Below, piece by piece: positions 1 through 6,955 of a stretch of DNA of 26,011 nt (position 1 is its first letter; every line of letters begins with the position of its first letter). The position numbers and the translations under genes are program-made. The notes beneath the pieces were generated by a model that worked only from the letters and a program-made list of their open reading frames with translations, ran no database searches and was not told where the DNA came from. Source of the stretch: Alphaproteobacteria bacterium UBA3650 (GTDB taxonomy: Bacteria; Pseudomonadota; Alphaproteobacteria; CAAHEQ01; UBA3637); NCBI GenBank assembly GCA_002373815.1, contig DFKH01000116.1, positions 1-26,011 on the forward strand, given 5' to 3'.

Positions 1-366
1 CAACATTAATGCATAATGCAATGGGTTTTGGTTTTTATTGTCTAATATATTAACATCTATTTTTACAGTTTTAACCAGGTATTCAACCAAGTCGAATATC
101 CCTTCGGCTGATGCCAAATGTAATGCAGATGTACCATGTTTTTTATCTATCTTTGTGGGATTAAATCCGTATTTTATCAATGTTTTAATAATGTCGATAT
201 TTCTTGTAAATATCGCGTAATACAGGGCATCACGACCATCTCTGTCTTTTTGAAAAACGATTCCTTTAGGAGTAGCTTTTAAATACGATTTAACCGCTTT
301 TAAATCTTCTGATTCAACCAATTCTCGCAAACTTTGATTCTTGGGTTGTTTATTTGTTTTTTTCAT
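1..366 (-). CDS. Ankyrin-repeat protein, C-terminus cut by window start
   Basis: The first 122 residues of a minus-strand reading frame are visible and run open off the window edge. After a Lys-rich N-terminus, residues about 43-71 and 77-106 match the ankyrin repeat pattern (DGRDALYYAIFTRN, then HGTSALHLASAEGIFDLVEYL), and a third repeat begins near residue 112 (NQNPLHYAL). Ankyrin repeats are protein-binding scaffolds, so the likely role is a partner or regulator; the partner cannot be told from sequence. The ATG at 366 lies inside the end of the upstream 327-aa gene (17-bp overlap), which argues for translational coupling and a shared transcript. No signal peptide is seen. Total length and repeat number are unknown because of truncation. 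The ankyrin call is fairly certain; the function is not. Confidence 0.82.
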   Translation of the reverse strand, partial: MKKTNKQPKNQSLRELVESEDLKAVKSYLKATPKGIVFQKDRDGRDALYYAIFTRNIDIIKTLIKYGFNPTKIDKKHGTSALHLASAEGIFDLVEYLVKTVKIDVNILDNKNQNPLHYALML

Positions 367-1333
367 TTTGCTGCCCCTTTATGTTTTTTGTAAACATCTT
401 TTTAAATTCGACCGGCGTTAACATGTTGTCGTCATATAATCCATACCCCATAAATCTTGAAGTGGCGATACGAAAATCTACACCATCTGGTACATTTATA
501 TTATCAATTTGTTTTAACAACATTTCTTGAAATTGATTGCAATTTACAGGTACGACAATTTTTTGTGTTTTTGTTCGGTCTATTTTAAAATGATCTAAAG
601 TTGCAACATCATTAACACCAGGTACAGAAATTAAATATAATTTACACATCTGGGCAATCGCTTTTTCAATATCATTAAAATCTTTACCATTTAGTTGTGG
701 AAAGTCGATTGTGTCCACGGAATCTTTACCGGCTTTAAACTCGATAAAAGCCAACCCCAATGGTGCATTTTGATTTGTTGTTATAGTCCCTGGCCAGTGT
801 ATAGCAACCGCTTTAAGTTTTTCTGTGTTTTGATTATCTGGTTGTGTGTGCTCCACATCAATAATAAAATAATCTGTAGCATTAAATTCTGCATACCCGT
901 TGTTTTCCATAACTACGCGATGCAAAATATCTTCTTTTTGACATTCTTTTTGGAGATCATAAGTAACAGGACCAGGCAATGCTGGACTGTTATCCAGACC
1001 GATGGCAATGTCTTCCAGTATTTCGAACCATAATTTATCTGATTTTAATTTATACAGACGTTTTGCAAGATGGTTTGGTGATGAAATGTATTTTTCAAAA
1101 TCTGGATCGAGTCTGTCCCCACATAATGTGTAAGCATACGTTGTCAGCCAAAATATATCTTGGGCATCAGTTTCATGAATTTCCATGGTTGGCATACCCT
1201 TGTAATAAATGGTCACGTGGTCACCACATAAATTTAATTTAAATTGTGGCCTGCCATGTAAAAAGTCTATTATTTCGCTTAAATCGCCGTCCAGGAAACG
1301 ATGAAAGAATTTATCACTCAAAGCCTTAATCAT
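350..1333 (-). CDS. Hypothetical protein with a PD-(D/E)XK-like D...ExK signature (327 aa)
   Basis: I do not recognise the family. Residues 155-161 (YFIIDVE, acidic D159 and E161) form a hydrophobic strand ending in acids. About 38 residues later, residues 195-201 (AFIEFKA) carry E198-x-K200 at the end of another strand. That spacing and strand context resemble a PD-(D/E)XK nuclease core, but the match is by eye and could be fortuitous. The N-terminal 120 residues are acidic and helical-looking, with no recognised motif. The start is well supported: the gene follows the MBL gene after 1 bp, with GGTGGAG just upstream of the ATG. It overlaps the ankyrin gene downstream by 17 bp. Its position between an RNase J-like enzyme and an ankyrin protein suggests it works in the same complex or pathway. 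Confidence 0.78.
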   Translation of the reverse strand: MIKALSDKFFHRFLDGDLSEIIDFLHGRPQFKLNLCGDHVTIYYKGMPTMEIHETDAQDIFWLTTYAYTLCGDRLDPDFEKYISSPNHLAKRLYKLKSDKLWFEILEDIAIGLDNSPALPGPVTYDLQKECQKEDILHRVVMENNGYAEFNATDYFIIDVEHTQPDNQNTEKLKAVAIHWPGTITTNQNAPLGLAFIEFKAGKDSVDTIDFPQLNGKDFNDIEKAIAQMCKLYLISVPGVNDVATLDHFKIDRTKTQKIVVPVNCNQFQEMLLKQIDNINVPDGVDFRIATSRFMGYGLYDDNMLTPVEFKKMFTKNIKGQQNEKNK

Positions 1334-1334
1334 T

Positions 1335-2576
1335 TTATAACTCCACCTTTTCGTTATCGTTTAAAACCAACGTTGATACCCCGAACACCTTTTCAAAATC
1401 GTTTTTACATTCTGTGTGAATTGGAATTATTTTTGTTGGATTCATAACTTGGACAAATTTTTTTAATGATTCAATATCTGCATGTCCAGATGTGTGAATC
1501 TTAATCAAATGTTCTGCGTATTTGTCCCAAGTATGCTTGCGATCTAAATATCCATACCACATAGAATAAATAAAATCATAATCCAGTTTATGTGTATCAA
1601 CCAATGAACGATATAATTTTGGGCAATGAAATATCACATATTTTTCAGGATTTTTTAAAATGGTATCTACATCTATTTTTTTGTCGATATATTTATCCAT
1701 TAAACCAGCCTGTTTAAATTTTGGATATTGTGGTTTTGCAACCCCATGATACACCCAGATACAATCTGCCTTGTAATCAGGAACAGTTTTGTGCAAATTA
1801 TGGTATATGTCCAACAAATGTGCGGCATATGGCGATATAACCAAGTTGCGTCCTGATGCGATACATGCCTTGATAATAGAGCAAAATCTATCCACAGATT
1901 GGGTTGATGCATCAACAAAGGCAATTTTCTTTGATCCGCGTATTATTTTTTGAATTCCCAGATATACAGAATCTTCGGTTGGGTATTCTTCTTGTGCCTC
2001 GGCACGTGACATGCGGGTTCCTTCCATAATCAAATAATCCGGATTTTTACATGTTTTTGCCAATGCCTTGGACTTCCAACTTTGCCCAGAATGAAAACGA
2101 ATATCACCAGTATAAACAACGGTCTTGACCCCATCTGTAATTTCAAAACCATAAGAATCTGGTGCATGATCAACGGGACGCGCAGTCACAGTAAAATCAC
2201 CAATTTGTACAGATTTATTCGCACCAATTTCTTGGATGTTTAAATGTGAAACGTCAAAATCATCAGTCACCAACGGTTGCGCAGTCACCAAAATATCACG
2301 TAGCATTTTCGACATATAAACCGGAATCTTTGGATTTATCAGCGGCAACAACCCATAATGATCACCATGATTATGTGTAATAAAAATAGCATCTACACTT
2401 GGGTTTTCATCTGCATATATACCAGGGCAGGACACTTTGTAATCTGTGATTGGACGCTTTTCGTCCATGGATGATAAAGGCATTCCTATATCCAACAATA
2501 TTCTGGTGTTTTTTGTGGATAATTCAATACAATTTCCGCCAACTTCATTAGTTCCCCGATATACGCAAATTTTCAT
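1335..2576 (-). CDS. RNase J-like metallo-beta-lactamase-fold nuclease
   Basis: This 413-aa protein has the full MBL active-site set: D29 (LLDIG), H68-N-H-G-D-H73, H137 (PVDHAPD) and D158 (YTGD). It also has beta-CASP-type C-terminal motifs, TSGHA at 362-366 and PIHTE at 385-389, which match the HxSGHA and PxHGE signatures of RNase J enzymes. Family knowledge points to a cytoplasmic two-zinc endo/exonuclease acting on RNA, or possibly DNA. At 413 aa it is shorter than housekeeping RNase J (about 550 aa) and seems to lack the C-terminal extension, so an accessory role is more likely than general RNA decay. It lies 14 bp after the Cys-rich gene and 1 bp before the 327-aa gene. Only a weak Shine-Dalgarno (GAGAAAA) precedes the ATG, consistent with coupling. 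Confidence 0.93.
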   Translation of the reverse strand: MKICVYRGTNEVGGNCIELSTKNTRILLDIGMPLSSMDEKRPITDYKVSCPGIYADENPSVDAIFITHNHGDHYGLLPLINPKIPVYMSKMLRDILVTAQPLVTDDFDVSHLNIQEIGANKSVQIGDFTVTARPVDHAPDSYGFEITDGVKTVVYTGDIRFHSGQSWKSKALAKTCKNPDYLIMEGTRMSRAEAQEEYPTEDSVYLGIQKIIRGSKKIAFVDASTQSVDRFCSIIKACIASGRNLVISPYAAHLLDIYHNLHKTVPDYKADCIWVYHGVAKPQYPKFKQAGLMDKYIDKKIDVDTILKNPEKYVIFHCPKLYRSLVDTHKLDYDFIYSMWYGYLDRKHTWDKYAEHLIKIHTSGHADIESLKKFVQVMNPTKIIPIHTECKNDFEKVFGVSTLVLNDNEKVEL

Positions 2577-2590
2577 AATTTTTCTCGCTG

Positions 2591-2797
2591 TTATTGTAAA
2601 ATATGTTTAAAATTACCGCATCTGTCCCCAGCTTTTCTTTTGGCGCCCAAGCATTTACCACAAGTTGCCTGAACCGAAGAAGGTGGAATAAGAATACATG
2701 TTCCATTTGGTTGTATTTCACGCGGACCACTCCAAAACACACAGGTCGCGCAACAACGCCAATTTTTATTTACAGGTGTATGACATACAGACGACAT
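2591..2797 (-). CDS. Cysteine-rich mini-protein (68 aa), probable zinc binder
   Basis: A 68-aa protein with eight cysteines (C5, C15, C16, C19, C34, C46, C49, C60), including CCATC near residue 15 and CGKC at 46-49. The arrangement suggests one or two structural zinc sites. I recall similar small Cys-rich proteins with a W-x-G-x-R segment after the first Cys cluster, but cannot name a family. A strong AGGAG sits 8-9 nt upstream of the ATG, directly at the end of the 234-aa nuclease gene, so this frame is chosen over an opposite-strand frame covering the same bases. It is the second gene of the minus-strand operon. The role is unknown; a small metal-binding partner of the neighbouring nucleases would be an inference only. 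Confidence 0.75.
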   Translation of the reverse strand: MSSVCHTPVNKNWRCCATCVFWSGPREIQPNGTCILIPPSSVQATCGKCLGAKRKAGDRCGNFKHILQ

Positions 2798-2798
2798 T

Positions 2799-3503
2799 TT
2801 AATTCTCCTGGGAAATCATATATTTGGTTTTTGTGGTAATTGTAAATACTTTGATGTTTAATTCTTTTATCAATTTACACACATTTGGATATGTTTTGCT
2901 ATTGTATTGTTTAAATTGTTCGCTGTCTTTGAACACTAATACCGCAGGAATAATTTTAGTCGTGCTTGGTTTGTTAAAATCAGCCAAGAATTTATCATGA
3001 TTTAGTTGTTTCCAATATGTATAAACTTCTAAAACACAACGTAATAAAGTTTCGTTGCTATCGCGTTTTTTTAATTCTAACAAATATACACAATTAGAAT
3101 TTTTGTTATAAGCAACCAAGTCAATTTTGCCAACCCCAGAATCTTTTTGTGTGGATTTAAGAGGAATTTGATAATCGAACATATCGCCCAAATCCTCATA
3201 ATATGTATTACACATTTCTTTTGCAATTCTTTCTTCTTCGCGATTAGTTATTGGTTCATCGCCACTGATTCCGGTGTGATTTTGATTATAAGATGAATTT
3301 TTACGGGTAATGCATTTTATGGATTCTAAATTTTGTTTGTTATCCAATACCCATTTTGCAATAACTTCTATGTCTGGGGTTTGTGGTTTGTCTTTGATTG
3401 TTCCTGTATAATTTACAAATCCTTGTTTATAAAAAGTATCAATTTTACTGGAATGTTTTTCAATTAAACTATTTAATTCATCATAAGTCACTTTTTTAGA
3501 CAT
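2799..3503 (-). CDS. PD-(D/E)XK-like nuclease domain protein (234 aa)
   Basis: Residues 124-146 read as a PD-(D/E)XK core: D128 in VGKIDLVAY, then a strand ending E143-L-K145 (VYLLELKK). A helix with conserved-looking positions follows (LLRCVLEVYTYWKQL, about 153-167). Glutamates around 89-91 could supply the upstream acidic residue. The family cleaves DNA with Mg2+. The N-terminal 80 residues are unassigned and may be a recognition or partner domain. It is the first gene of the operon, with GGGAG placed 6-7 nt before the ATG and a TATACT-like -10 some 30 nt upstream. The next gene starts 1 bp after the stop codon. The nuclease fold is likely; whether it targets phage DNA is inference from the context. 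Confidence 0.82.
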   Translation of the reverse strand: MSKKVTYDELNSLIEKHSSKIDTFYKQGFVNYTGTIKDKPQTPDIEVIAKWVLDNKQNLESIKCITRKNSSYNQNHTGISGDEPITNREEERIAKEMCNTYYEDLGDMFDYQIPLKSTQKDSGVGKIDLVAYNKNSNCVYLLELKKRDSNETLLRCVLEVYTYWKQLNHDKFLADFNKPSTTKIIPAVLVFKDSEQFKQYNSKTYPNVCKLIKELNIKVFTITTKTKYMISQEN

Positions 3504-3647
3504 AATAATCTCCCTTTTGTGTATAAATCATAGTATATATACGATAAAATTTTTTAAAATTAAAACATAAAATGCAAAAAAATAAAAAAATCCCAAAATT
3601 CTGCCATTAATATATTAAATATTCTAAATTTTATTTATTGACGTAAT

Positions 3648-3720
3648 ACCCTGGGGCTTGCCCCGAGGGTGATTTATCTGTACCGGCATATATGCCAGAA
3701 TCCTGGCGGGCTAGAATTCT
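3648..3720. repeat. REP-like palindromic repeat cluster
   Basis: Three hairpin-forming units lie in tandem: 3648-3670 (ACCCTGGGGC / GCCCCGAGGGT with a one-base bulge and TT loop), the perfect palindrome GGCATATATGCC at about 3684-3695, and GCCAG-AATC-CTGGC just after it. The layout resembles the dispersed GC-rich palindromic units found in many proteobacterial intergenic regions. It sits just downstream of the Nudix gene and could also stop its transcription, although there is no clear T-tract. Copies elsewhere in the genome would confirm a repeat family. Confidence 0.55.
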
Positions 3721-3746
3721 GTTGCACAAATTTCCATACCTAAATA
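3704..3746 (+). repeat. 43-bp direct repeat, copy A
   Basis: It begins TGGCGGGCTA and ends CCATACCTAAATA, and matches copy B (4428-4470) at 37 of 43 positions without gaps. It contains the stop codon and last base of the Nudix gene, so the Nudix 3' end is part of the repeated unit. Confidence 0.7.
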
Positions 3747-4345
3747 TGCGAATTTTGCTGGATGATGCTTTGCAATACAAAACCATATTTTACGATAGGT
3801 GTTTCATTAGACGCAGCCAGAAAATCGTTTTTTGTAATATCAACATCCGTCGATTGATTGGCTGTAATTTTTATTGCACGTACAGAAGTATATTTATCCA
3901 TTAACAAATCAAGGCAATCTTTTGCATTTATGCGAACCAATCCTGCAACTTCATCGGGCTGAAAATGAAAATCTGTAAAGTCAATCGGCAGTTTATTTGC
4001 ATAAATATGTGCAAATGCACGATCATGCCAATTTTTTTCAGGCTTATCTTGACGCCAAAATACGATATCTAATGCGACAGCATTTGATGCATCGGTGTTA
4101 ATACCGATTTCTTCGAATATTTCGCGACGGAAAGCATCTCGCACTGTTTCCCCCGCCAATACATGCCCAGATGCGGTAGTATATAGCTTACCAGAATCTG
4201 CACGAATTTGAAAATATATATTCCCATCATCGTCATACATCCAACAATGAACAGTCTTGTGCCATAAACCATTTTGATGAACCATGTCTCGGGGCTCGAT
4301 GCCGATTTTATTCATATATTCGTCATAAATATCAAGATATTCCAT
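3740..4345 (-). CDS. Nudix hydrolase (201 aa)
   Basis: The Nudix box is complete at residues 60-82: G60-x5-E66-x7-R74-E75-I-F-E78-E79-I-G81-I. The REUxEE glutamates bind the divalent metal and catalyse cleavage of a nucleoside or prenyl diphosphate linked to another moiety. The N-terminal layout (xxxYDEY...HQNGLWHKTVHCW) recalls isopentenyl-diphosphate isomerase-like and YfcD-like Nudix proteins, so the substrate could be a non-nucleotide diphosphate. The ATG at 4345 is chosen because AAGGAG lies 6 nt upstream. An in-frame extension to 4522 would add 59 hydrophobic, AT-encoded residues crossing a terminator, and is rejected. It is a single-gene unit between two direct repeats, with its stop inside copy A. 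The fold is certain; the substrate is unknown. Confidence 0.93.
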   Translation of the reverse strand: MEYLDIYDEYMNKIGIEPRDMVHQNGLWHKTVHCWMYDDDGNIYFQIRADSGKLYTTASGHVLAGETVRDAFRREIFEEIGINTDASNAVALDIVFWRQDKPEKNWHDRAFAHIYANKLPIDFTDFHFQPDEVAGLVRINAKDCLDLLMDKYTSVRAIKITANQSTDVDITKNDFLAASNETPIVKYGFVLQSIIQQNSHI

Positions 4346-4398
4346 AAAATCTCCTTTGCCCGGTATATGATAATAAAACAGAAAGAAAAATAAAATAA

Positions 4399-4420
4399 AA
4401 AATGCCCAAAAGGGCATTTG
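4399..4420 (-). terminator. Rho-independent terminator with no upstream gene
   Basis: The stem AAATGCCC (4400-4407) pairs with GGGCATTT (4412-4419) around an AAAA loop. On the minus strand it is followed by a long T-rich run; on the plus strand only by GATTTTT. It lies between two divergently transcribed genes, upstream of both starts, so it does not end any gene seen here. Confidence 0.75.
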
Positions 4421-4427
4421 ATTTTTG

Positions 4428-4470
4428 TGGCGGGCTATAATTCTGTTGCTAACTTTCCCATACCTAAATA
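4428..4470 (+). repeat. 43-bp direct repeat, copy B
   Basis: This is the second copy of the unit at 3704-3746, 724 bp downstream and 86% identical. It directly abuts the orphan terminator, so on the minus strand it looks like the 3' end of a lost gene followed by that gene's terminator. Confidence 0.7.
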
Positions 4471-4505
4471 CGAAAATAAATATACACAAAAATTCTGTTC
4501 CATGA

Positions 4506-4511
4506 TATAAT
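4506..4511 (+). promoter_or_regulatory. Candidate -10 box close to the metallopeptidase start codon
   Basis: A perfect TATAAT ends 9 nt before the ATG at 4521. Transcription would start about 3 nt before the ATG, giving a nearly leaderless mRNA. No Shine-Dalgarno is present, and the -35 region (around 4483) is poor. Confidence 0.4.
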
Positions 4512-4520
4512 GAATGTATC

Positions 4521-5708
4521 ATGAAACAGGATATTTATAAAAAAGCAACTGATAAGATTTGGGATCTCTCGTGGGAGGCAGTGTATCGTCAGATACCAGC
4601 ATTGGATTATATAATGGGGGTCGCAAATATGTCCGAAACAGATAAAGTTTTTTACGAAGCTTATAAGAAATATGGTAACAGAAATCATACATGGCAAGAT
4701 TTCAAAGCAATGTTTGGTGGTGATGTGAATGTTATGCAAAAAACAGTTAAACATTGGAAAACATGGGATGAATTCAATAATATACTTAACCGACTTTTTG
4801 AAAAAACAGATCATATAAAAGAATTATTAGATAAATATAATTTAAAAGGGATCAAAACAGATTTTATGCAAACACATCCAGAATACAAAGATTTATATCC
4901 TGATTTAGTGGCGGTTTATCAGGATTTTTTAAATGATTTAAACAGTAATGGTCTTTTTGTAAATTATTCGACTTTTGATCCTGAAATAGCAAAACTAGAA
5001 CGTGAATTTGAAAGAAATAAAAAACATATAAATCCAGAAAATAAAGAAAAATATGTTGAATTTATCCAAGAATACATTGATAAAATGTACAATTTAATTG
5101 ATTTAAGAAATGGGGATTTTGTTGTGGCGGAACGTATGGAAATATACGGTGATATAATACGTAAAGATCCGCGAATTTTAAAGATGGCTGTGAATTTTAA
5201 TTCTTTGTCGGAATCCGAAAAAATAGATTTTGCACGTATGATTTTAAATGCCAGTGCAAAACGGTTTGGTGTTCCGCAGGGTAAAGTGGTTCATGTTGAT
5301 GAACATAATAATATATTGCTGCATCCTCAAGCAACTGGTGGGTATAATCCAGTTAGTGAACAATTTTTGTTAAAGGTGAATAACGATTGTTCTTTGAAAG
5401 ATTTTTTGGAAATGTTAGCACATGAAGATGGACACAGAATTGATAATAAACGTCCTGATATGGGAATGATTGGATTACAAACAATGAAATGGAATGTAGA
5501 TAATTATGTAAATAATAATGTCGTCGGTGACGAATATTATCGTAAATGGCCAACAGAATTAAGTTCTTATTACATAGGCAGTCCTGTTTCATTAATTGCA
5601 AATGGTGATGATATGCGGCGGGATATTCATGATAATAATAAACAAAAAAAACAATCTGATATAAAATCTGTATGGGCATCAGTTAAAAATTTGTTTTCGC
5701 GCCGGTAA
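4521..5708 (+). CDS. HExxH zinc metallopeptidase-like protein (395 aa)
   Basis: Residues 299-308 (LAHEDGHRID) contain H301-E-D-G-H305, the HExxH zinc motif of gluzincin/zincin peptidases. A plausible third ligand is E346 in WPTELSSYY, about 41 residues on. The preceding 250 residues are helical and charged with no motif I recognise. No signal peptide or membrane segment is visible, so it would act in the cytoplasm or be exported by a specialised route. The start at 4521 has no ribosome-binding site and lies just after a TATAAT box. The next Met codons (residues 32 and 37) also lack good sites. Known HExxH proteins of this size in accessory DNA include toxins, effectors and phage-associated peptidases; which applies is not shown. 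It is monocistronic. Confidence 0.72.
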   Translation: MKQDIYKKATDKIWDLSWEAVYRQIPALDYIMGVANMSETDKVFYEAYKKYGNRNHTWQDFKAMFGGDVNVMQKTVKHWKTWDEFNNILNRLFEKTDHIKELLDKYNLKGIKTDFMQTHPEYKDLYPDLVAVYQDFLNDLNSNGLFVNYSTFDPEIAKLEREFERNKKHINPENKEKYVEFIQEYIDKMYNLIDLRNGDFVVAERMEIYGDIIRKDPRILKMAVNFNSLSESEKIDFARMILNASAKRFGVPQGKVVHVDEHNNILLHPQATGGYNPVSEQFLLKVNNDCSLKDFLEMLAHEDGHRIDNKRPDMGMIGLQTMKWNVDNYVNNNVVGDEYYRKWPTELSSYYIGSPVSLIANGDDMRRDIHDNNKQKKQSDIKSVWASVKNLFSRR

Positions 5709-5721
5709 AGGATAAGTTTTT

Positions 5722-5734
5722 TATTTATGGCGGA
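5722..5734. repeat. 13-bp direct repeat TATTTATGGCGGA, copy 1
   Basis: This is an exact match to copy 2 at 5892-5904, flanking 157 bp. Copy 1 overlaps the tRNA-Ser-like 3' end (TCCGCCA read on the minus strand) plus the six bases beyond it. Confidence 0.6.
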
Positions 5735-5746
5735 TGGTGAGGGATT
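5728..5746 (-). other. tRNA-Ser-like 3' fragment, candidate att remnant
   Basis: Read on the minus strand, the 19 bases are AATCCCTCACCATCCGCCA: part of the T-arm, an acceptor 3' strand, discriminator G and CCA, as in a bacterial tRNA-Ser 3' end. The homology stops abruptly where the T-loop should continue, and no remaining tRNA body is present. Such 3' tRNA fragments are typical of one end of an element integrated at a tRNA gene. This is a by-eye call and the intact tRNA is not in the window. Confidence 0.4.
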
Positions 5747-5867
5747 GTTTCGCTTCGCTTCACTCCCTTGCAAAATTCGCTGATGGCGAACCGGCGTTAT
5801 TCCGCCTTTTTGCTGCGGGTCGAACCCCCTTATCGTGTGTTCGAATCCAATCATGCATGATAAATAA

Positions 5868-5890
5868 AAACACGCCCATCGGGCGCGTTT
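5868..5890. terminator. Rho-independent terminator
   Basis: The stem AAACACGCCC / GGGCGCGTTT (one A-C mismatch) has an ATC loop. T-rich sequence follows on either strand, so it may act in both directions. It is 160 bp past the metallopeptidase stop. Confidence 0.65.
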
Positions 5891-5891
5891 G

Positions 5892-5904
5892 TATTTATGG
5901 CGGA
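5892..5904. repeat. 13-bp direct repeat TATTTATGGCGGA, copy 2
   Basis: Identical to 5722-5734. It follows the terminator directly. Its minus-strand reading again ends in TCCGCCA, but here without further tRNA similarity. Confidence 0.6.
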
Positions 5905-6160
5905 GTTGTAATATTTAACGGTATTATATATGAAAAATACAGGGATTTACAGGGAAATCTTTCGCAGCAAGAACGAAGTTTTTGCATAAGCCCCCGACAT
6001 TCCAACATCTTATGCCACAAAACCAAAATTATAACAGGGAGTTTATTTTAAATATCAGCGATTTTTAGCGGACAACCCTTTGATTTTACGCAATTGTCGT
6101 TTTTACTGTATTTCACGTGTTCCGTCAGGTAACATTTGGCATAAAATTAAGGAGATTTAG

Positions 6161-6886
6161 ATGACCGATTTTTTTACTGATAATTTTAAATTCCAATCTT
6201 TATTTCAAGCCCACTTAAGCATTGCGCTCACCGCTTGGGGAATTATACGCCCAGATATTGCTGAAAAATTAAAACATAAACAATATGATGTTTTAACCGC
6301 AGATATTCATGATTTGATGGCAAATACCGCCCAAAAATATGGCTGTGATTTAGTCGGCTTTTTAACCCCTGGAAATCGAAAATTATATATTCAACCTGAT
6401 TACGAAAAAGAACTGTGGCGAACCGCAGGCGTCAAATCAAGTAAAGAAAATAAACTGTTCCTTATTGGCGAAGTCTTTGTTTTGATTGACCAGATATGGC
6501 AACAAATGACCGCCCCCGACCAATTAAAATTACACAAGGACATAAGATTGCTGTTTATGCGCACCGATACATTACGCGGAATTACCGACGATTTATCAAC
6601 AGTGTGTATTAACGGTAAAAACGCTAAAACTGGCGGTGAAAAACGCAGTACCAGGCAAGCACGATGCAAAGCAATAATTCAATCGCCAGAATATAATATC
6701 GGCGCACGGGATGCCCAAAAACACCTGGCGGAAACAATCCAAAAAATTAAAGACATATATTTTGAGATATATGGCGAATCACTGCAAAAGCCGAACAAAA
6801 AAGGTGGTATCACGCCATGTGATAAAACAATTACTAATTGGCTTTATGAGTTTTCCAAAAATAATTTACCCGACAAGCGCGCTTAG
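6161..6886 (+). CDS. Hypothetical protein at the start of the packaging block (241 aa)
   Basis: I do not recognise this 241-aa protein. AAGGAG 6-7 nt before the ATG makes the start secure. The N-terminal 140 residues look alpha-helical with hydrophobic stretches (for example LFLIGEVFVLIDQIW, about 100-114) but no transmembrane pattern. A basic stretch follows around residues 150-165 (TGGEKRSTRQARCKAII), then a second helical part with QKIKDIYFEIYG. The C-terminus (CDKTITNWLYEFSKN) is amphipathic. The basic middle would suit nucleic-acid binding, which is inference only. It precedes the ParB-methyltransferase gene by 69 bp on the same strand, so a phage regulatory or packaging-accessory role is plausible from position alone. 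Confidence 0.75.
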   Translation: MTDFFTDNFKFQSLFQAHLSIALTAWGIIRPDIAEKLKHKQYDVLTADIHDLMANTAQKYGCDLVGFLTPGNRKLYIQPDYEKELWRTAGVKSSKENKLFLIGEVFVLIDQIWQQMTAPDQLKLHKDIRLLFMRTDTLRGITDDLSTVCINGKNAKTGGEKRSTRQARCKAIIQSPEYNIGARDAQKHLAETIQKIKDIYFEIYGESLQKPNKKGGITPCDKTITNWLYEFSKNNLPDKRA

Positions 6887-6955
6887 AGAAACGAGTTATT
6901 GCAACCCCGATTCTGTCCGCATATATTCGTTATGAATTAACCAAAGGTGTATGCA

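Larger units (their letters stand above)
5709..6160. other. 452-bp gene-free junction region
   Basis: I see no convincing gene here. In order it holds: the tail of the metallopeptidase transcript; a tRNA-Ser-like 3' fragment (5728-5746); a run of degenerate TTCGCTTCGCTTCAC sequence of the type seen in dispersed palindromic repeats; two TTCGAAYCC-like stretches (about 5818 and 5841) that do not fold into a T-arm; a terminator (5868-5890); a second TATTTATGGCGGA copy (5892-5904); the short direct repeat TACAGGGATTTACAGGG (5938-5954); and the leader of the gene starting at 6161. It looks like a recombination scar at the left edge of the phage-derived block. Confidence 0.55.

Noticed and set aside
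2603..2839. Plus-strand frame opposite the Cys-rich gene
   Set aside because: It has no ribosome-binding site and is antisense to a tightly packed operon; the minus-strand frame has AGGAG and a sensible Cys pattern.
4346..4522. N-terminal extension of the Nudix protein
   Set aside because: The extension crosses the terminator and repeat copy B, and encodes a low-complexity hydrophobic stretch; the ATG at 4345 has a strong ribosome-binding site.
5800..5860. Possible intact tRNA suggested by TTCGAA-type stretches
   Set aside because: The bases around each candidate T-loop do not pair into a 5-bp stem, and no anticodon or D arm can be placed.
5938..5954. TACAGGGATTTACAGGG as an integrase arm-type site
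   Set aside because: It is only one pair of 7-8 bp units with no tyrosine integrase gene in the window; too little to call.
5734..6051. Plus-strand reading frame of 105 codons in the junction region
   Set aside because: It runs through the tRNA fragment, repeat-like DNA and a terminator, has no ribosome-binding site, and its product looks like translated non-coding DNA.
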